Positions 41,820 to 51,273 of a stretch of 64,000 nucleotides of DNA are shown here, piece after piece; within the stretch, counting starts at the first letter, position 1, and each line of letters opens with the position of its first letter. The notes under the pieces were generated by a model that did not search any database, was not told the origin of the DNA, and worked only from the letters and a program-made list of their open reading frames with translations. Origin of the DNA: Arcicella aurantiaca (GTDB lineage Bacteria > Bacteroidota > Bacteroidia > Cytophagales > Spirosomataceae); contig NZ_QGGO01000007.1 of the NCBI RefSeq assembly GCF_003148625.1, positions 1-64,000 of the forward strand. The letters are read 5' to 3'. The position numbers and the translations under genes are program-made.

Positions 41820-41845
41820 AAGCAGCAAACACTGCTTGTTTTTTT
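41820..41845 (+). terminator. terminator-like hairpin in the DUF1080 leader
   Basis: AAGCAG (41820-41825) pairs with CTGCTT (41832-41837) and is followed by GTTTTTTT. Placed about 10 nt after the predicted start site, it could be an attenuator. The stem is only 6 bp. Confidence 0.45.
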
Positions 41846-41960
41846 ATACTAAGTGTTCTATGGTGTTATATATAGAATTTAATAAGGTAAAATGACAAAT
41901 TAATAATGTGATTTACCGTTAATGTGTAAGTGATAATTAAACTTGAATCCTAAAAAACGA

Positions 41961-43793
41961 ATGTTAAAGAAATTATTATTCCTACTTTTTCCCCTTGCAG
42001 GAATGGCACAAAATCAGATTCCTCTGAATGATTTGAGTGTTTTCAACAACCCAAGTGCCAACTGGACTATCGAAGGTGGCGTGACGATTGGGACAAATCC
42101 TTCTGCATTTGCAACTACGACAGGCAAAGGTGTTTTAGTATGCACTTTACGAGGAGCAAAATATCAATTGACGGATGATTTATTCTCGAAATTGGAACAT
42201 GGAGATTTAAAAATGTCTTTCGATTTTATGATTCCTAAAGGCTCAAATTCTGGATTTTATTTACAAGGTCGTTATGAAGTCCAAATTTTAGATTCTTGGT
42301 TGAAGAAATATCCAAATGATAGCGATTGTGGAGCTATTTATCATCGTTGGGATGAAACTCGTGGTAAAGGAAATGAAGGTTATCAAGGACACCCGCCACG
42401 CCAAAATGCCAGTAAAGCTCCCGGACTTTGGAATCATATCGAAATTGATTTTAAAGCTCCAACTTTCGATGCTTCTGGAAAGAAATTGACCAATGCCCGC
42501 ATCAATTCTGTGTATTTGAATGGACTTTTAGTGCATGAAAATGTTGAATTATTAGGTGTTACTCGTGGAGCAGTTTCTCAACAAGAAGTAGCCAAAGCAC
42601 CTTTCAGAATTCAAGGTGACCACGGAGCGGTTGCGTTTAAGAACTTCTCTTATGAAATTTTTGAAAAAAGCGACATTAGCTTCACGCCTGTAAAATACGA
42701 ATATTACGACGGTGTTGTTACCAATTTTAAACCTGCCAATAGCACTCCAACTGCAACAGGAACATTGCCACAACCAACCCAAAAAGTAATTAGTAAAAAG
42801 AGAGACTTTTTACTAAAATTTGACGGAAAATTTACCACCAAAGTAGCTGATAATTATACATTTATTGGTCAATGGGAGGCAATGGGAGCTATTATCGTTG
42901 ATAACGACACAGTTGTAACAGGTTGGCATTTACCCGCTGAGTACGCAAAAGGTAAAAAGAAATTATCTGCTGGCGAACATAGCTATACCATTCTTTATAC
43001 CAAAGATTATCATTGGAGACCAAACTCTTTGGGCATTTTTATTCAAAAAGATTCTTGGGAAAAACAGGCCATTACTGAACGTACTTCTTTGTTAGATATG
43101 ATTCCTGTACCTTTAATTGATGTACAACCAAGCGATGTGCCAGCTATTCAACGTTCGTTTATTATGTACGGAGATAAGAAAATTACGCATGGAATAAATG
43201 TTGGAATGCCAAGTGGATTAAATTTCTCTTATGACTTAAATCAAGGTGGATTTTTACAATTATGGAGAGGAAAATTCTTGAATGCAACTGATATGTGGCT
43301 CGACCGTGGAGAACCACAAACTTCTGCTCCGATGGGATTGACGATTAATGCAAACGATAAATTTCCATTAGCCTATTTAACAAGTGCTGATGCTGATTTT
43401 CCTGAAAATTTAACAAAAGAAGATTTATTTTACAAAGGTTATAAACTTGAAAAATTGGCAATCGGAAATGGTTACCCAACTTTCAACTATGATTACAAAG
43501 GGCTAAAAGTAAAAGACTCAACTACGCCTTTAGACAAAGCAGAAGGATTGAGCCGTCATTTAACTTTTGAAGGAGAAATCGCAGCAGGAAAACAATTGTA
43601 TGCACTCATTGCAGAAGGAACAAGCATTGCAGAAATAGCTCCAAACCGATACGCCATAGATAATCAAAACTATTATGTTGAAGTTGTACCAACAGCAACT
43701 AACAAGGCAATTGTGCGTGAAAGCAAGGGCAAAAAGCAAATTCTAATGCCTTTAGCTGGCTTGAAAGAAGTTTCATACAATATTATTTTTTAA
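41961..43793 (+). CDS. exported DUF1080 protein with PA14-like region
   Basis: The product (610 residues from the ATG at 41961) has a signal peptide (about 1-17, ending AGMAQ). The first 215 residues form a DUF1080 (3-keto-disaccharide hydrolase-like) beta-jellyroll with FDFMIPKGSNSGFYLQGRYE and HIEIDFKAPTFDASGKKL. A PA14-like section follows (about 260-360: DFLLKFDGKFTTKVADNYTF, GYTILYTKDYHWRP-like), suggesting carbohydrate binding. A TTG start 18 bp earlier is possible but less likely. With the propeller-cytochrome gene at 44033 it forms a pair. Confidence 0.82.
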   Translation: MLKKLLFLLFPLAGMAQNQIPLNDLSVFNNPSANWTIEGGVTIGTNPSAFATTTGKGVLVCTLRGAKYQLTDDLFSKLEHGDLKMSFDFMIPKGSNSGFYLQGRYEVQILDSWLKKYPNDSDCGAIYHRWDETRGKGNEGYQGHPPRQNASKAPGLWNHIEIDFKAPTFDASGKKLTNARINSVYLNGLLVHENVELLGVTRGAVSQQEVAKAPFRIQGDHGAVAFKNFSYEIFEKSDISFTPVKYEYYDGVVTNFKPANSTPTATGTLPQPTQKVISKKRDFLLKFDGKFTTKVADNYTFIGQWEAMGAIIVDNDTVVTGWHLPAEYAKGKKKLSAGEHSYTILYTKDYHWRPNSLGIFIQKDSWEKQAITERTSLLDMIPVPLIDVQPSDVPAIQRSFIMYGDKKITHGINVGMPSGLNFSYDLNQGGFLQLWRGKFLNATDMWLDRGEPQTSAPMGLTINANDKFPLAYLTSADADFPENLTKEDLFYKGYKLEKLAIGNGYPTFNYDYKGLKVKDSTTPLDKAEGLSRHLTFEGEIAAGKQLYALIAEGTSIAEIAPNRYAIDNQNYYVEVVPTATNKAIVRESKGKKQILMPLAGLKEVSYNIIF

Positions 43794-43830
43794 ATAAGTT
43801 TAGGGGCAATATAGTTTAGTTAAGCCGATT

Positions 43831-43863
43831 AACTTCCCGAAAGTTTAAAACTTTCGGGAAGTT
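43831..43863. repeat. 33-bp AACTTCCC palindrome, third exact copy
   Basis: Arms 43831-43846 and 43848-43863 are identical in sequence to those at 4890-4922 and 22339-22371. Flanks GTTTAGTTAAGCCGATT before, and AAACGACATT after (about 43886), also resemble those of the 4819-4993 element. Confidence 0.9.
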
Positions 43864-44032
43864 TGTATCAAATAAATTTCTTAAAAAACGACATTGGGTT
43901 TAGGGGTTGGCTGTTAGATATTAGTATTTCCAACGGAGACTTAATCATTCAGCTTTTGGCTGCAATAAAATAACTGAAAATTTAACAAATGCGATGTTCG
44001 CTTTTCGCAAATCGCTTTTTCGCACATTATAC

Positions 44033-45931
44033 ATGAAAAACTATAAATATTTATTCATTATTCTGCTTGGTTTGGCAACACAACAAACCTTTGCTCAGAC
44101 AAAACCAAAACCTCTGACTGAGGAGGATTTTTACGAAATCAAAACGGTAACGATTCCCGAAGGAATAAAATTAGAAGTTGGTGGCGTTGCTCCCATGCCC
44201 GACGGTCGTGTGGCAGTGTGTACTCGTCGTGGAGAAGTTTGGATTATCGAAAATCCATATATGCCAGATGGTTCGCAACCAAGTTATACTTTATTTGCGA
44301 GTGGTTTGCACGAATCTTTAGGTTTGACTTACCATGAAGGGTCTTTTTATTGTACGCAAAGAGGAGAACTTACTAAATTGACAGATACAGACGGAGACGA
44401 CAAAGCTGATATTTATGAATCAGTAGCCAATTGGGATTTATCAGGAAATTATCATGAATACTCTTATGGTCCAGAATTTGATAAAAACGGAGATATGTAT
44501 TTGACTTTCAATGTAGCTTGGGTAGGTTACGGCGAAGGTAAATTGGCAAAATGGAGAGGTTGGTTAGTAAAAGTTAAAAAAGACGGAACACTTGAGCCAG
44601 TTGCTACGGGTTTACGCTCGCCCGCAGGATTTACAGTTAACTCAAACGGAGACGTATTGTATGGTGAAAACCAAGGTGACTGGGTTGGTTCAGGAAGAAT
44701 TACGCATCTTGAAAAAGGAGATTTTGCAGGAAATGCAGGTGGACTTTGGTGGACAAAAGAACCTGATTCTCCATTAAAACCCACAACAGTAAAAGACGTT
44801 CCAGATACAGGTGAACCCATGTATGAAGCGGCAAAAAAGATGAAATCATTGAAATTGCCAGCCGTTTGGTTTCCTCATGCTATCATGGGAATTTCAACAG
44901 CAGATATGATTGAAGACCAAACAGGCGGAAAATTTGGACCATTTCAAGGACAATATTTTGTGTATGACCAAGGACAGTCAAAAGCTATGCGTATGAGCTT
45001 AGAGAAAGTAAACGGAAAATATCAAGGTGCTTGTTATCCATTTCGTGAAGGTTTTCAGTCGGGAACAATTCGTGCCAGATGGGGAAATGATGGCTCAATG
45101 TTCGTGGGAATGACTTCAAGAGGTTGGGGTTCAACAGGTAAAGAACTTTATGGTTTACAACGTTTGGTTTGGAACGGTCGTATGCCTTTTGAAATGAAAA
45201 CCGTTTCAGCTCGTCCAGATGGTTTTGAAATTGAATTTACACAACCAATCAATAAAGCAACGGCTGAAAATTTAAGTAATTACGAATTGAAAAGTTTTAC
45301 TTACAAATATCAACATCAATACGGAAGTCCAATTATCAACCAAGAAGCAACGCCTTTGCGTGGTGTAATCGTTTCGGAAGACCGTACAAAAGTTCGTTTG
45401 GTAATCGACAATTTGCGTTTAGGTTATATTCACCAAATCACAATAAACGGAATTTTGAACGACCAAGCACAACCACTTTTACATGATTTGGCTTTTTATA
45501 CGCTCAATGCTATTCCAGAAGGAGAATTAGCCAAAGTTTCTCCACGTTCAACCACAACGCCAATTGTAGCTTCGACAAAGGAAACAAAAACTCCTGTTAA
45601 AAAAGAAGCTCCAAAAGCCGCAAAAGAAATGGTTGATAGCAAACAAGTAGCACTTTTACTGAAAAAATATACTTGCTCTGCTTGTCATAATGAGAATACA
45701 AAACTCGTTGGTCCAGCATTTACAGAAGTTGCCAAGAGAAACTATACTAATGAACAAATCTTAGAATTGGTTTACAAACCAAAACCAGAAAACTGGCCTG
45801 ATTTTGCTACTGAAATGGCACCAATGTCGCACGTTCCGAAAGCAGATGTTTTAAAAATTGCCGCTTGGATTAATTCTTTAGGCGTAAAAAAATCAAAAAC
45901 AGATTTGAATAAAATTGAAAATCACGATTAG
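44033..45931 (+). CDS. exported propeller dehydrogenase-like protein with C-terminal cytochrome c
   Basis: The product (632 residues from the ATG at 44033) has a signal peptide (about 1-22, ending QQTFAQ). About residues 30-480 form a beta-propeller like sorbosone or PQQ-type dehydrogenases (GLHESLGLTYHEGSFYCTQR, GLRSPAGFTVNSNGDVLYGE). A lysine/alanine-rich linker leads to a c-type haem domain with CSACH (about 547-551) and a Met ligand in MAPMSHVP. It probably oxidises a sugar or alcohol and passes electrons to its own haem. Lacking clear PQQ ligands, the cofactor is uncertain. Pairing with a DUF1080 protein is known in Bacteroidota and planctomycetes. Confidence 0.8.
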   Translation: MKNYKYLFIILLGLATQQTFAQTKPKPLTEEDFYEIKTVTIPEGIKLEVGGVAPMPDGRVAVCTRRGEVWIIENPYMPDGSQPSYTLFASGLHESLGLTYHEGSFYCTQRGELTKLTDTDGDDKADIYESVANWDLSGNYHEYSYGPEFDKNGDMYLTFNVAWVGYGEGKLAKWRGWLVKVKKDGTLEPVATGLRSPAGFTVNSNGDVLYGENQGDWVGSGRITHLEKGDFAGNAGGLWWTKEPDSPLKPTTVKDVPDTGEPMYEAAKKMKSLKLPAVWFPHAIMGISTADMIEDQTGGKFGPFQGQYFVYDQGQSKAMRMSLEKVNGKYQGACYPFREGFQSGTIRARWGNDGSMFVGMTSRGWGSTGKELYGLQRLVWNGRMPFEMKTVSARPDGFEIEFTQPINKATAENLSNYELKSFTYKYQHQYGSPIINQEATPLRGVIVSEDRTKVRLVIDNLRLGYIHQITINGILNDQAQPLLHDLAFYTLNAIPEGELAKVSPRSTTTPIVASTKETKTPVKKEAPKAAKEMVDSKQVALLLKKYTCSACHNENTKLVGPAFTEVAKRNYTNEQILELVYKPKPENWPDFATEMAPMSHVPKADVLKIAAWINSLGVKKSKTDLNKIENHD

Positions 45932-45953
45932 ACAATAATTTTGATTTTTTTAG

Positions 45954-46000
45954 AAACGTCGGTGAGTAGTTCTAATTTAGAGCTATTTGCCGACGTTTTT
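45954..46000 (+). terminator. intrinsic terminator after the propeller-cytochrome gene
   Basis: AAACGTCGG (45954-45962) pairs with CCGACGTTT (45990-45998), followed by TTG. The loop holds a second small stem (AGTTCTAATTTAGAGCT). Confidence 0.75.
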
Positions 46001-46125
46001 GTTTATACATTCCATTTATTAAACAATTGTTCCCATTTATAAAAGCTAAGACTTCACAAACGTATTTTTTGCTAAATTTACAAAACCCTTGAAAATCAAG
46101 GCATAAACTTTAAATCTCAAATCCC

Positions 46126-46791
46126 ATGAAATCTTTTCTGACATTCATTTTCGTATTATTTATTCTTAACACTTCATTCGGTCAACTTGCCAATAACAAT
46201 ACTTTTAGTGTACAAATAGATGGAAAAGACTTTGTAACACAACCCCGCCGAATCAAGATTGGTTCTTATTGGTGGATAACCGCTAACGCCATTAAACCCG
46301 ACAAATCACTCAGAATGTGGTTATATAATTGGAATAGAGACAAAGATGCGTCTCTTGAAGCAGGAACATATTTGGTGGTAGATGCAGATAAACCTGATAC
46401 AAAGGAAAACAAAAAGAAAGTAGAAGATTTAGGTAAGTATAAAGGCATTGTAGTGATAAAATACGTAGAAGAAACCCGTGAGCCAAGAATGGAATACCAC
46501 GTAGGAAAGTCTCAAAATAACGATGAAACAGTAGAGGTAAAAATTGCCGCCGACGGTTCAATTGAAGCTACTTTCAACGGTACATTAGCAGGTTCATATT
46601 GGAAGGAAAAAGCGACTGCAACCGTTTTTGGAGGTTTAGGAAGAATTGTAAATAAAATGGAAGATAAAGCCAAAACTTCCGCCACAGGTTATGATTCAGA
46701 CATTGACCCAGAAGGAAATGGCTACAAAAAACAAGATAAGACCGATAAAATTGTACTTACAAATGGGAAATTCAAGTTGCAAATAAAATAA
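46126..46791 (+). CDS. exported protein of unknown function
   Basis: The 221-residue product has a signal peptide (about 1-20, ending NTSFGQ). The mature part is beta-rich and lysine-rich (FSVQIDGKDFVTQPRRIKIG, YLVVDADKPDTKENKKK, VEVKIAADGSIEATFNGTLA) and ends TDKIVLTNGKFKLQIK. No family or catalytic motif is recognised; it resembles small surface proteins of Cytophagales. It lies between the terminator at 45954 and a strong terminator at 46816, so it is a monocistron. Confidence 0.65.
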   Translation: MKSFLTFIFVLFILNTSFGQLANNNTFSVQIDGKDFVTQPRRIKIGSYWWITANAIKPDKSLRMWLYNWNRDKDASLEAGTYLVVDADKPDTKENKKKVEDLGKYKGIVVIKYVEETREPRMEYHVGKSQNNDETVEVKIAADGSIEATFNGTLAGSYWKEKATATVFGGLGRIVNKMEDKAKTSATGYDSDIDPEGNGYKKQDKTDKIVLTNGKFKLQIK

Positions 46792-46815
46792 AAGATACAT
46801 TTTGTAAGTATATGA

Positions 46816-46873
46816 GAGGTCAAATTATCATATTAAGTTGGGAAAACTCAGTATGATAATTTGACCTCTTTTT
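46816..46873 (+). terminator. terminator between the exported protein and rpsF
   Basis: GAGGTCAAATTATCAT (46816-46831) pairs perfectly with 46853-46868 and is followed by a T run to 46873. Confidence 0.85.
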
Positions 46874-46910
46874 CTTCAACCACTTGAATTTCAAAACTTT
46901 CTCCTCTTTT

Positions 46911-46941
46911 TTTGATTTTTCAAATGAAAACTGTACCTTTG
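46911..46941 (+). promoter_or_regulatory. promoter of the rpsF-rpsR-rplI operon
   Basis: TTTG (46911-46914), a 19-nt spacer, and TACCTTTG (46934-46941) match the Bacteroidota consensus exactly. Transcription from about 46948 leaves a leader of about 23 nt. Confidence 0.85.
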
Positions 46942-46970
46942 CAGTCCAATTTTAAAAATCAATATACATA

Positions 46971-47336
46971 ATGGAATTACGTAATTATGAAACGGTATTC
47001 ATCTTAACTCCCGTTTTGTCAGAACAGCAGACAAAGGATACCGTTGAAAAGTTTAAAAAAATCCTAACGGATAACAATGCGGAAATCATTAACGAAGACG
47101 CATGGGGCATACGTAAGCTGGCGTATCCTATTCAAAACAAACAAACAGGTTATTATTACATCATCGAATTCAAAGCTGAAGGTACTCTAATTGCTAAATT
47201 GGAACTTGAATACAAGCGTGACGAAAAAGTAATCCGTTTCTTGACAACTGTGTTGGATAAGCACGCAGTAGCTTATAACGAGCGTAAGCAAAAGGGTTTA
47301 ATCGGAAAAAAACCAGCTGAAGCTAAAGCAGAGTAA
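46971..47336 (+). CDS. rpsF: 30S ribosomal protein S6
   Basis: S6 binds the central domain of 16S rRNA together with S18. The 121-residue product starts ELRNYETVFILTPVLSEQQT and has GIRKLAYPIQNKQTGYYYI and FLTTVLDKHAVAYNERKQK, as expected. The length is slightly longer than in E. coli because of a lysine/alanine tail. It is the first gene of the rpsF-rpsR-rplI operon. The start is fixed by the promoter 23 nt upstream. Confidence 0.97.
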   Translation: MELRNYETVFILTPVLSEQQTKDTVEKFKKILTDNNAEIINEDAWGIRKLAYPIQNKQTGYYYIIEFKAEGTLIAKLELEYKRDEKVIRFLTTVLDKHAVAYNERKQKGLIGKKPAEAKAE

Positions 47337-47363
47337 GAACATTCAAACTTAATTTTTGAAATC

Positions 47364-47615
47364 ATGACATTAGTAAACGAACCAATTGACAAAAGCGTAG
47401 TACGCAAAAAATATTGCCGTTTCAAAAAATCTGGCATTAAATATATTGACTATAAAAACCCAGATTTCTTATTGAAATTAGTGAACGAACAAGGAAAAAT
47501 TCTTCCACGTCGTCTTACTGGGACTTCGTTGAAATTTCAACGTAAAGTAGCTACTTCTATCAAACGTGCAAGACACTTGGCATTAATGCCTTACGTGGCT
47601 GATGGCTTGAAGTAG
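47364..47615 (+). CDS. rpsR: 30S ribosomal protein S18
   Basis: S18 forms a heterodimer with S6 on the 30S platform. The 83-residue product has KKYCRFKKSGIKYIDYKNPD and RLTGTSLKFQRKVATSIKRA, both conserved. The gene follows rpsF by 27 bp and precedes rplI by 85 bp, the usual order, though no ssb or priB lies between. The length is normal. Confidence 0.97.
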   Translation: MTLVNEPIDKSVVRKKYCRFKKSGIKYIDYKNPDFLLKLVNEQGKILPRRLTGTSLKFQRKVATSIKRARHLALMPYVADGLK

Positions 47616-47700
47616 TTAATCGTTATTAGTTAATAGTTATTGGGGAACAGAATACAGAAAGTTTTTCTAAATTCTTTAACCTTAAAATTATATAAAAAAC

Positions 47701-48144
47701 ATGGAAATCATCTTAAAGACTGACATCGCAGGTCTTGGTTATAAAAATGACGTAGTTGCTGTAAAACCTGGTTATGGTCGCAACTATTTGATTCCACAAG
47801 GATTCGCTGTAATGGCGACGGGGTCAAACAAAAAAATTCTTGCTGAAAACATTAAGCAAGTTGCTCACAAAGCAGAAAAATTGAAATTAGATGCTACTGC
47901 TTTAGCTGAGTCAATCGGTGATATTACACTTGATATTCCTGCAAAAGTAGGTGAAAGTGGTAAAATCTTCGGTCGTGTTACAACTACTCAAATTTCTGAA
48001 GTATTGAAAGAAAAAGGATTTGATGTTGACAGAAAGAAAATTGCATTAGATTCAGAAGTTAAATTCGTAGGAGAATACACTGCAACACTTGATTTACACA
48101 AAGAAGTGAAGCACAAAGTGAAATTCAACGTTGTAGCTGACTAA
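47701..48144 (+). CDS. rplI: 50S ribosomal protein L9
   Basis: L9 is an elongated protein at the base of the L1 stalk and helps keep the frame. The 147-residue product starts MEIILKTDIAGLGYKNDVVAV, has the conserved GYGRNYLIPQGFAV, a long middle helix (SNKKILAENIKQVAHKAEKL) and the C-terminal domain DITLDIPAKVGESGKIFGRV. It closes the ribosomal operon and is followed by the terminator at 48294-48330. Confidence 0.97.
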   Translation: MEIILKTDIAGLGYKNDVVAVKPGYGRNYLIPQGFAVMATGSNKKILAENIKQVAHKAEKLKLDATALAESIGDITLDIPAKVGESGKIFGRVTTTQISEVLKEKGFDVDRKKIALDSEVKFVGEYTATLDLHKEVKHKVKFNVVAD

Positions 48145-48447
48145 TTTAATTGATAAAAAGCTAATAGTTAATCTCAAATGTAAGTTCTTGTATCGCAAGT
48201 ATTTACGCCAATTATATTAGCTATATAGGTTTTTATTAGAGAGAATATCCTTTAAAATCGTTACCACTTAATAGATTTTAGAGAAAAATATAGAAAGCAT
48301 CTCAGTTTCTGAGGTGCTTTTTGTATTTTTGTAGGACTTTTCTAAGTTTAGGCTTGGTTTTTGTAATTGCTAACGCAACGTTTATACAATCCAAACCGTC
48401 TTTGTTATAGTATGTTAAATACTTAACCCACTCCAAAAATTGTTGAT
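48145..48447. other. 303-bp gap after rplI, containing a terminator
   Basis: Apart from the terminator at 48294-48330, the gap is AT-rich with small imperfect stems. No supported gene or promoter for the downstream esterase gene was identified. Confidence 0.6.
48294..48330 (+). terminator. terminator of the rpsF-rpsR-rplI operon
   Basis: AAAGCATCTCAG (48294-48305) pairs with CTGAGGTGCTTT (48309-48320) over 12 bp with one G-U pair and a 3-nt loop, followed by TTGTATTTTT. Confidence 0.85.
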
Positions 48448-51195
48448 ATGTTCAAGAAATTATTATTAATATTTTTATTTTTAAGCACTACTAATTTTTT
48501 ATATAGTCAAATCACGATTTCTTCACCAGTTATTCGACAGATTTTTCAGCGTGACCTTAATAATCAGGCAACTGTCACTATTACAGGGAGTTATTCTCAA
48601 CCTGTTGATACTATTCAGGTGCGTTTTACACCCGTAAAGGCTGGACAAGGAACGGCTATTGATTGGACTGTGATAAAATCTGCTCCTTTAGGAGGACTTT
48701 TTAAAGGAAGTATAGTGGTTAAAGGAGGTTGGTACACCATGGATGTTAGAGGGCTTCTAAAAGGAAAGCAAGTGGGAAATATCTCAACCATTGAACGTGT
48801 TGGTGTGGGTGAGGTTTTTGTTATTGCAGGACAGTCTAATGCGGGAGGAAGTAGCTTATTAGAAGCTAACGAAACTGCCGCTACTGATGATAGGGTAAAT
48901 TGTGCGAATTTTATTAGCCCAAGAACATATTACTCTGATTATCCTTTTAGACATGCTGATTTGTCTCAATTTTCAATCATTGAATTTGCTCAATTAACAA
49001 AAACATCTGCTATTGGTCCAACTGGATTAGGCCCATATTATTGGGGTAAAGTTGGAGATGCTTTAAGTGCAAAATTAAATGTACCCATCATGTTTTTTAA
49101 TGCAGGTTGGGCAGGAGCGTCTGTAAGAGTATGGCGTGAAAGTGCTGAAAATCCGACCAAGGGAGTTCCAAGTGATTTTCAGTCTGATAATCCCAATGAC
49201 CCTATAAGATATTATGAAGTTGGTACACCGTATTCAAATTTGAGTGCAACTTTACGATATTATGGAATTAACTTAGGAGTAAGAGCTGTATTGTGGATGG
49301 AAGGGGAGACACAAAACCTTCTTAATCTTTCTGCAGCACGTAATAATAAGCCTCAACCTGTAACTGAGGCGAGTTATTTGGATAACCTTCAGCGTCTAAT
49401 CAAAAAGACAAGACAAGATTTGGGAACAAATAAATTAGCTTGGGTTGTTGCCAGAACTTCATATTCGGGAGATTTAGATTGTAAAAGTAATACAATTCCG
49501 TTACCACCACCACCTGCACCTTCTCCAATTATTGTTTCTGCTCAAAATAAAGCAATTGCTGACCCTACACTTTTCCCAATGTATCCTGGTCCTTTTTCTG
49601 ATACAATTCAGGTTGCAAAACTTAGAGAGAGGGATCAATGTGTACACTTTACAGGAAAAGGATTGGACAATATTGCATCAGCTTGGATTAAAGCTTTAAC
49701 AGAAGATAACAAGAACTTTTTTCAAACAGTAGAGCCGATTTTAGCAGATACTATTCCAAGTGTTTCTTTGGATTGTATTTCTTCGGGAGCATTAAAATTA
49801 AGTCTTCCGAGTGGTTATGCAGGTTATGAATGGGTAAATACTGGTAATAATACAATAGTTGGAACGACTCAGAGCGTCACTGTTGGAAGTGGTACTTACA
49901 TTGCTCGTGCAACTCGTAGCAACGGTAATATTATTCAAGTGCCACAGTTTACCGTAAAAGCAAATACACCTCCTTTAGCACCAACGGTAAAGGCTTTGAG
50001 TGATGTTAATTTTTGCTTGGGTACAAGTGTAGCCTTACAAAGTACTACCGAAGCAGATAATCCTATTTATGAATGGGTAAGTTCTCCTGCCATTACTAAT
50101 TTACCACGTACAAAAGATATTTCCGCAACTCGTGAGGGAGCTTACAAATTGCGTGTTATTGATAAAAATGCTTGTGCTTCTTCATATTCTACTGAGGTAA
50201 AATTGGTTGCCAAGCCTCGTCCAGAAAAGCCATTTATCGCTACTTCTGGCAGTACAGCACTTTGTCAGGGACAAACACTTACTTTGACATCAACTAATGT
50301 TGGTGCATCAAGTTATTTATGGAGTAATGGAGAAAAAACACAAGCAATTTCAGTCAAAAATGCAGGAACTTATAATGTTCAAACGGTTGGTTCAAATGGA
50401 TGTTTATCTCCATCATCAACTGATAATATTGCGGTGATTGTAAACTCGCTTCCATCAACTCCACAAATTAGAGCTTTAAGTGATACCGTATTTTGCGACG
50501 GAGCGTCTGTTTCATTGGTATTAACGCCAAGCGATAACAGTACAAAATTTGGATGGAATAGAAATAATAGTGTTAACAATGCTGATAATTCTACGACTAT
50601 TAAAATATCTGGAACAGAATTAGTGAAAGGTTTTGTAGTAGATACAAAAGGGTGTCAGTCTTTATTATCAAATGCCATTCAAGTGGTTAAAAAGGATAAT
50701 CCCCAGACATTATCAATTGTTCCTAAAAGCACTTATTCATTTGTAGCACGTGCAAGTAATAAAGTGGATGAATATGTTTGGAAATTGGATGGTAAAATAT
50801 TGTCAGCAAAAGATTCTTTGATTAGAACAGTTGATAAAGGTACATATACTGTTTTAGGGAAAAATATTTATAAAGTAAAATCATCATCATTACCATTAAT
50901 TTGTTCGTCGGCAGAAAGCGAAAAGTATGATTTTAATCCTTATGATGACAAAGGTCTTTCTGTATATCCTAATCCATCAAGTGGTACATTTACGTTAGAA
51001 AGTCGTTATGATTTAGATAAAGTAATCATTAGTGTTTGGACAATGGACGGAAGAGCTGTTTATAAAAGTGATGTAATCAATACTTTTAATTCACCAAGAA
51101 AAATTGATGTTAGTGCTTTGTCAGAAGGAATGTATATTCTGAAAATTGAAAGCACAACCTTCAAATTGACGAAATTTATCAGTATTGTTCGATAA
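48448..51195 (+). CDS. secreted SGNH esterase (sialate O-acetylesterase-like) with Ig-like repeats and T9SS type A tail
   Basis: The 915-residue product has a signal peptide (1-20) and an SGNH domain (about 120-420) with GQSNAGG (Ser130) and WMEGE (283-287), as in sialate O-acetylesterases and CE6-type xylan esterases. The acid/base region reads RDQCVHFT (Asp396, His400), one residue longer than the usual D-x-x-H. Ig-like repeats (about 430-830) carry the form WSNGEKTQAISVKNAGTY. The last 80 residues (SVYPNPSSGTFTLES...ALSEGMYILKIES) are a type A sorting domain. It is the first of two tandem paralogues. Confidence 0.85.
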   Translation: MFKKLLLIFLFLSTTNFLYSQITISSPVIRQIFQRDLNNQATVTITGSYSQPVDTIQVRFTPVKAGQGTAIDWTVIKSAPLGGLFKGSIVVKGGWYTMDVRGLLKGKQVGNISTIERVGVGEVFVIAGQSNAGGSSLLEANETAATDDRVNCANFISPRTYYSDYPFRHADLSQFSIIEFAQLTKTSAIGPTGLGPYYWGKVGDALSAKLNVPIMFFNAGWAGASVRVWRESAENPTKGVPSDFQSDNPNDPIRYYEVGTPYSNLSATLRYYGINLGVRAVLWMEGETQNLLNLSAARNNKPQPVTEASYLDNLQRLIKKTRQDLGTNKLAWVVARTSYSGDLDCKSNTIPLPPPPAPSPIIVSAQNKAIADPTLFPMYPGPFSDTIQVAKLRERDQCVHFTGKGLDNIASAWIKALTEDNKNFFQTVEPILADTIPSVSLDCISSGALKLSLPSGYAGYEWVNTGNNTIVGTTQSVTVGSGTYIARATRSNGNIIQVPQFTVKANTPPLAPTVKALSDVNFCLGTSVALQSTTEADNPIYEWVSSPAITNLPRTKDISATREGAYKLRVIDKNACASSYSTEVKLVAKPRPEKPFIATSGSTALCQGQTLTLTSTNVGASSYLWSNGEKTQAISVKNAGTYNVQTVGSNGCLSPSSTDNIAVIVNSLPSTPQIRALSDTVFCDGASVSLVLTPSDNSTKFGWNRNNSVNNADNSTTIKISGTELVKGFVVDTKGCQSLLSNAIQVVKKDNPQTLSIVPKSTYSFVARASNKVDEYVWKLDGKILSAKDSLIRTVDKGTYTVLGKNIYKVKSSSLPLICSSAESEKYDFNPYDDKGLSVYPNPSSGTFTLESRYDLDKVIISVWTMDGRAVYKSDVINTFNSPRKIDVSALSEGMYILKIESTTFKLTKFISIVR

Positions 51196-51273
51196 ATAAT
51201 TACCAATCAAACTCGTTTAGTATCTAACCACGCTCATACATAAATTAACTCATAAAGTTCAAAACAAACTTGC

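Larger units (their letters stand above)
41515..41960. other. long leader region before the DUF1080 gene
   Basis: No coding frame was found. It holds a promoter candidate (41773-41804), a short terminator-like hairpin (41820-41845) and an AT-rich stretch up to the start codon. The predicted leader is about 150 nt. Confidence 0.6.

Noticed and set aside
48324-48331. TATTTTTG as a promoter for the first SGNH esterase
   Set aside because: It is the T-rich tail of the ribosomal operon terminator and has no -33 element at the right distance.
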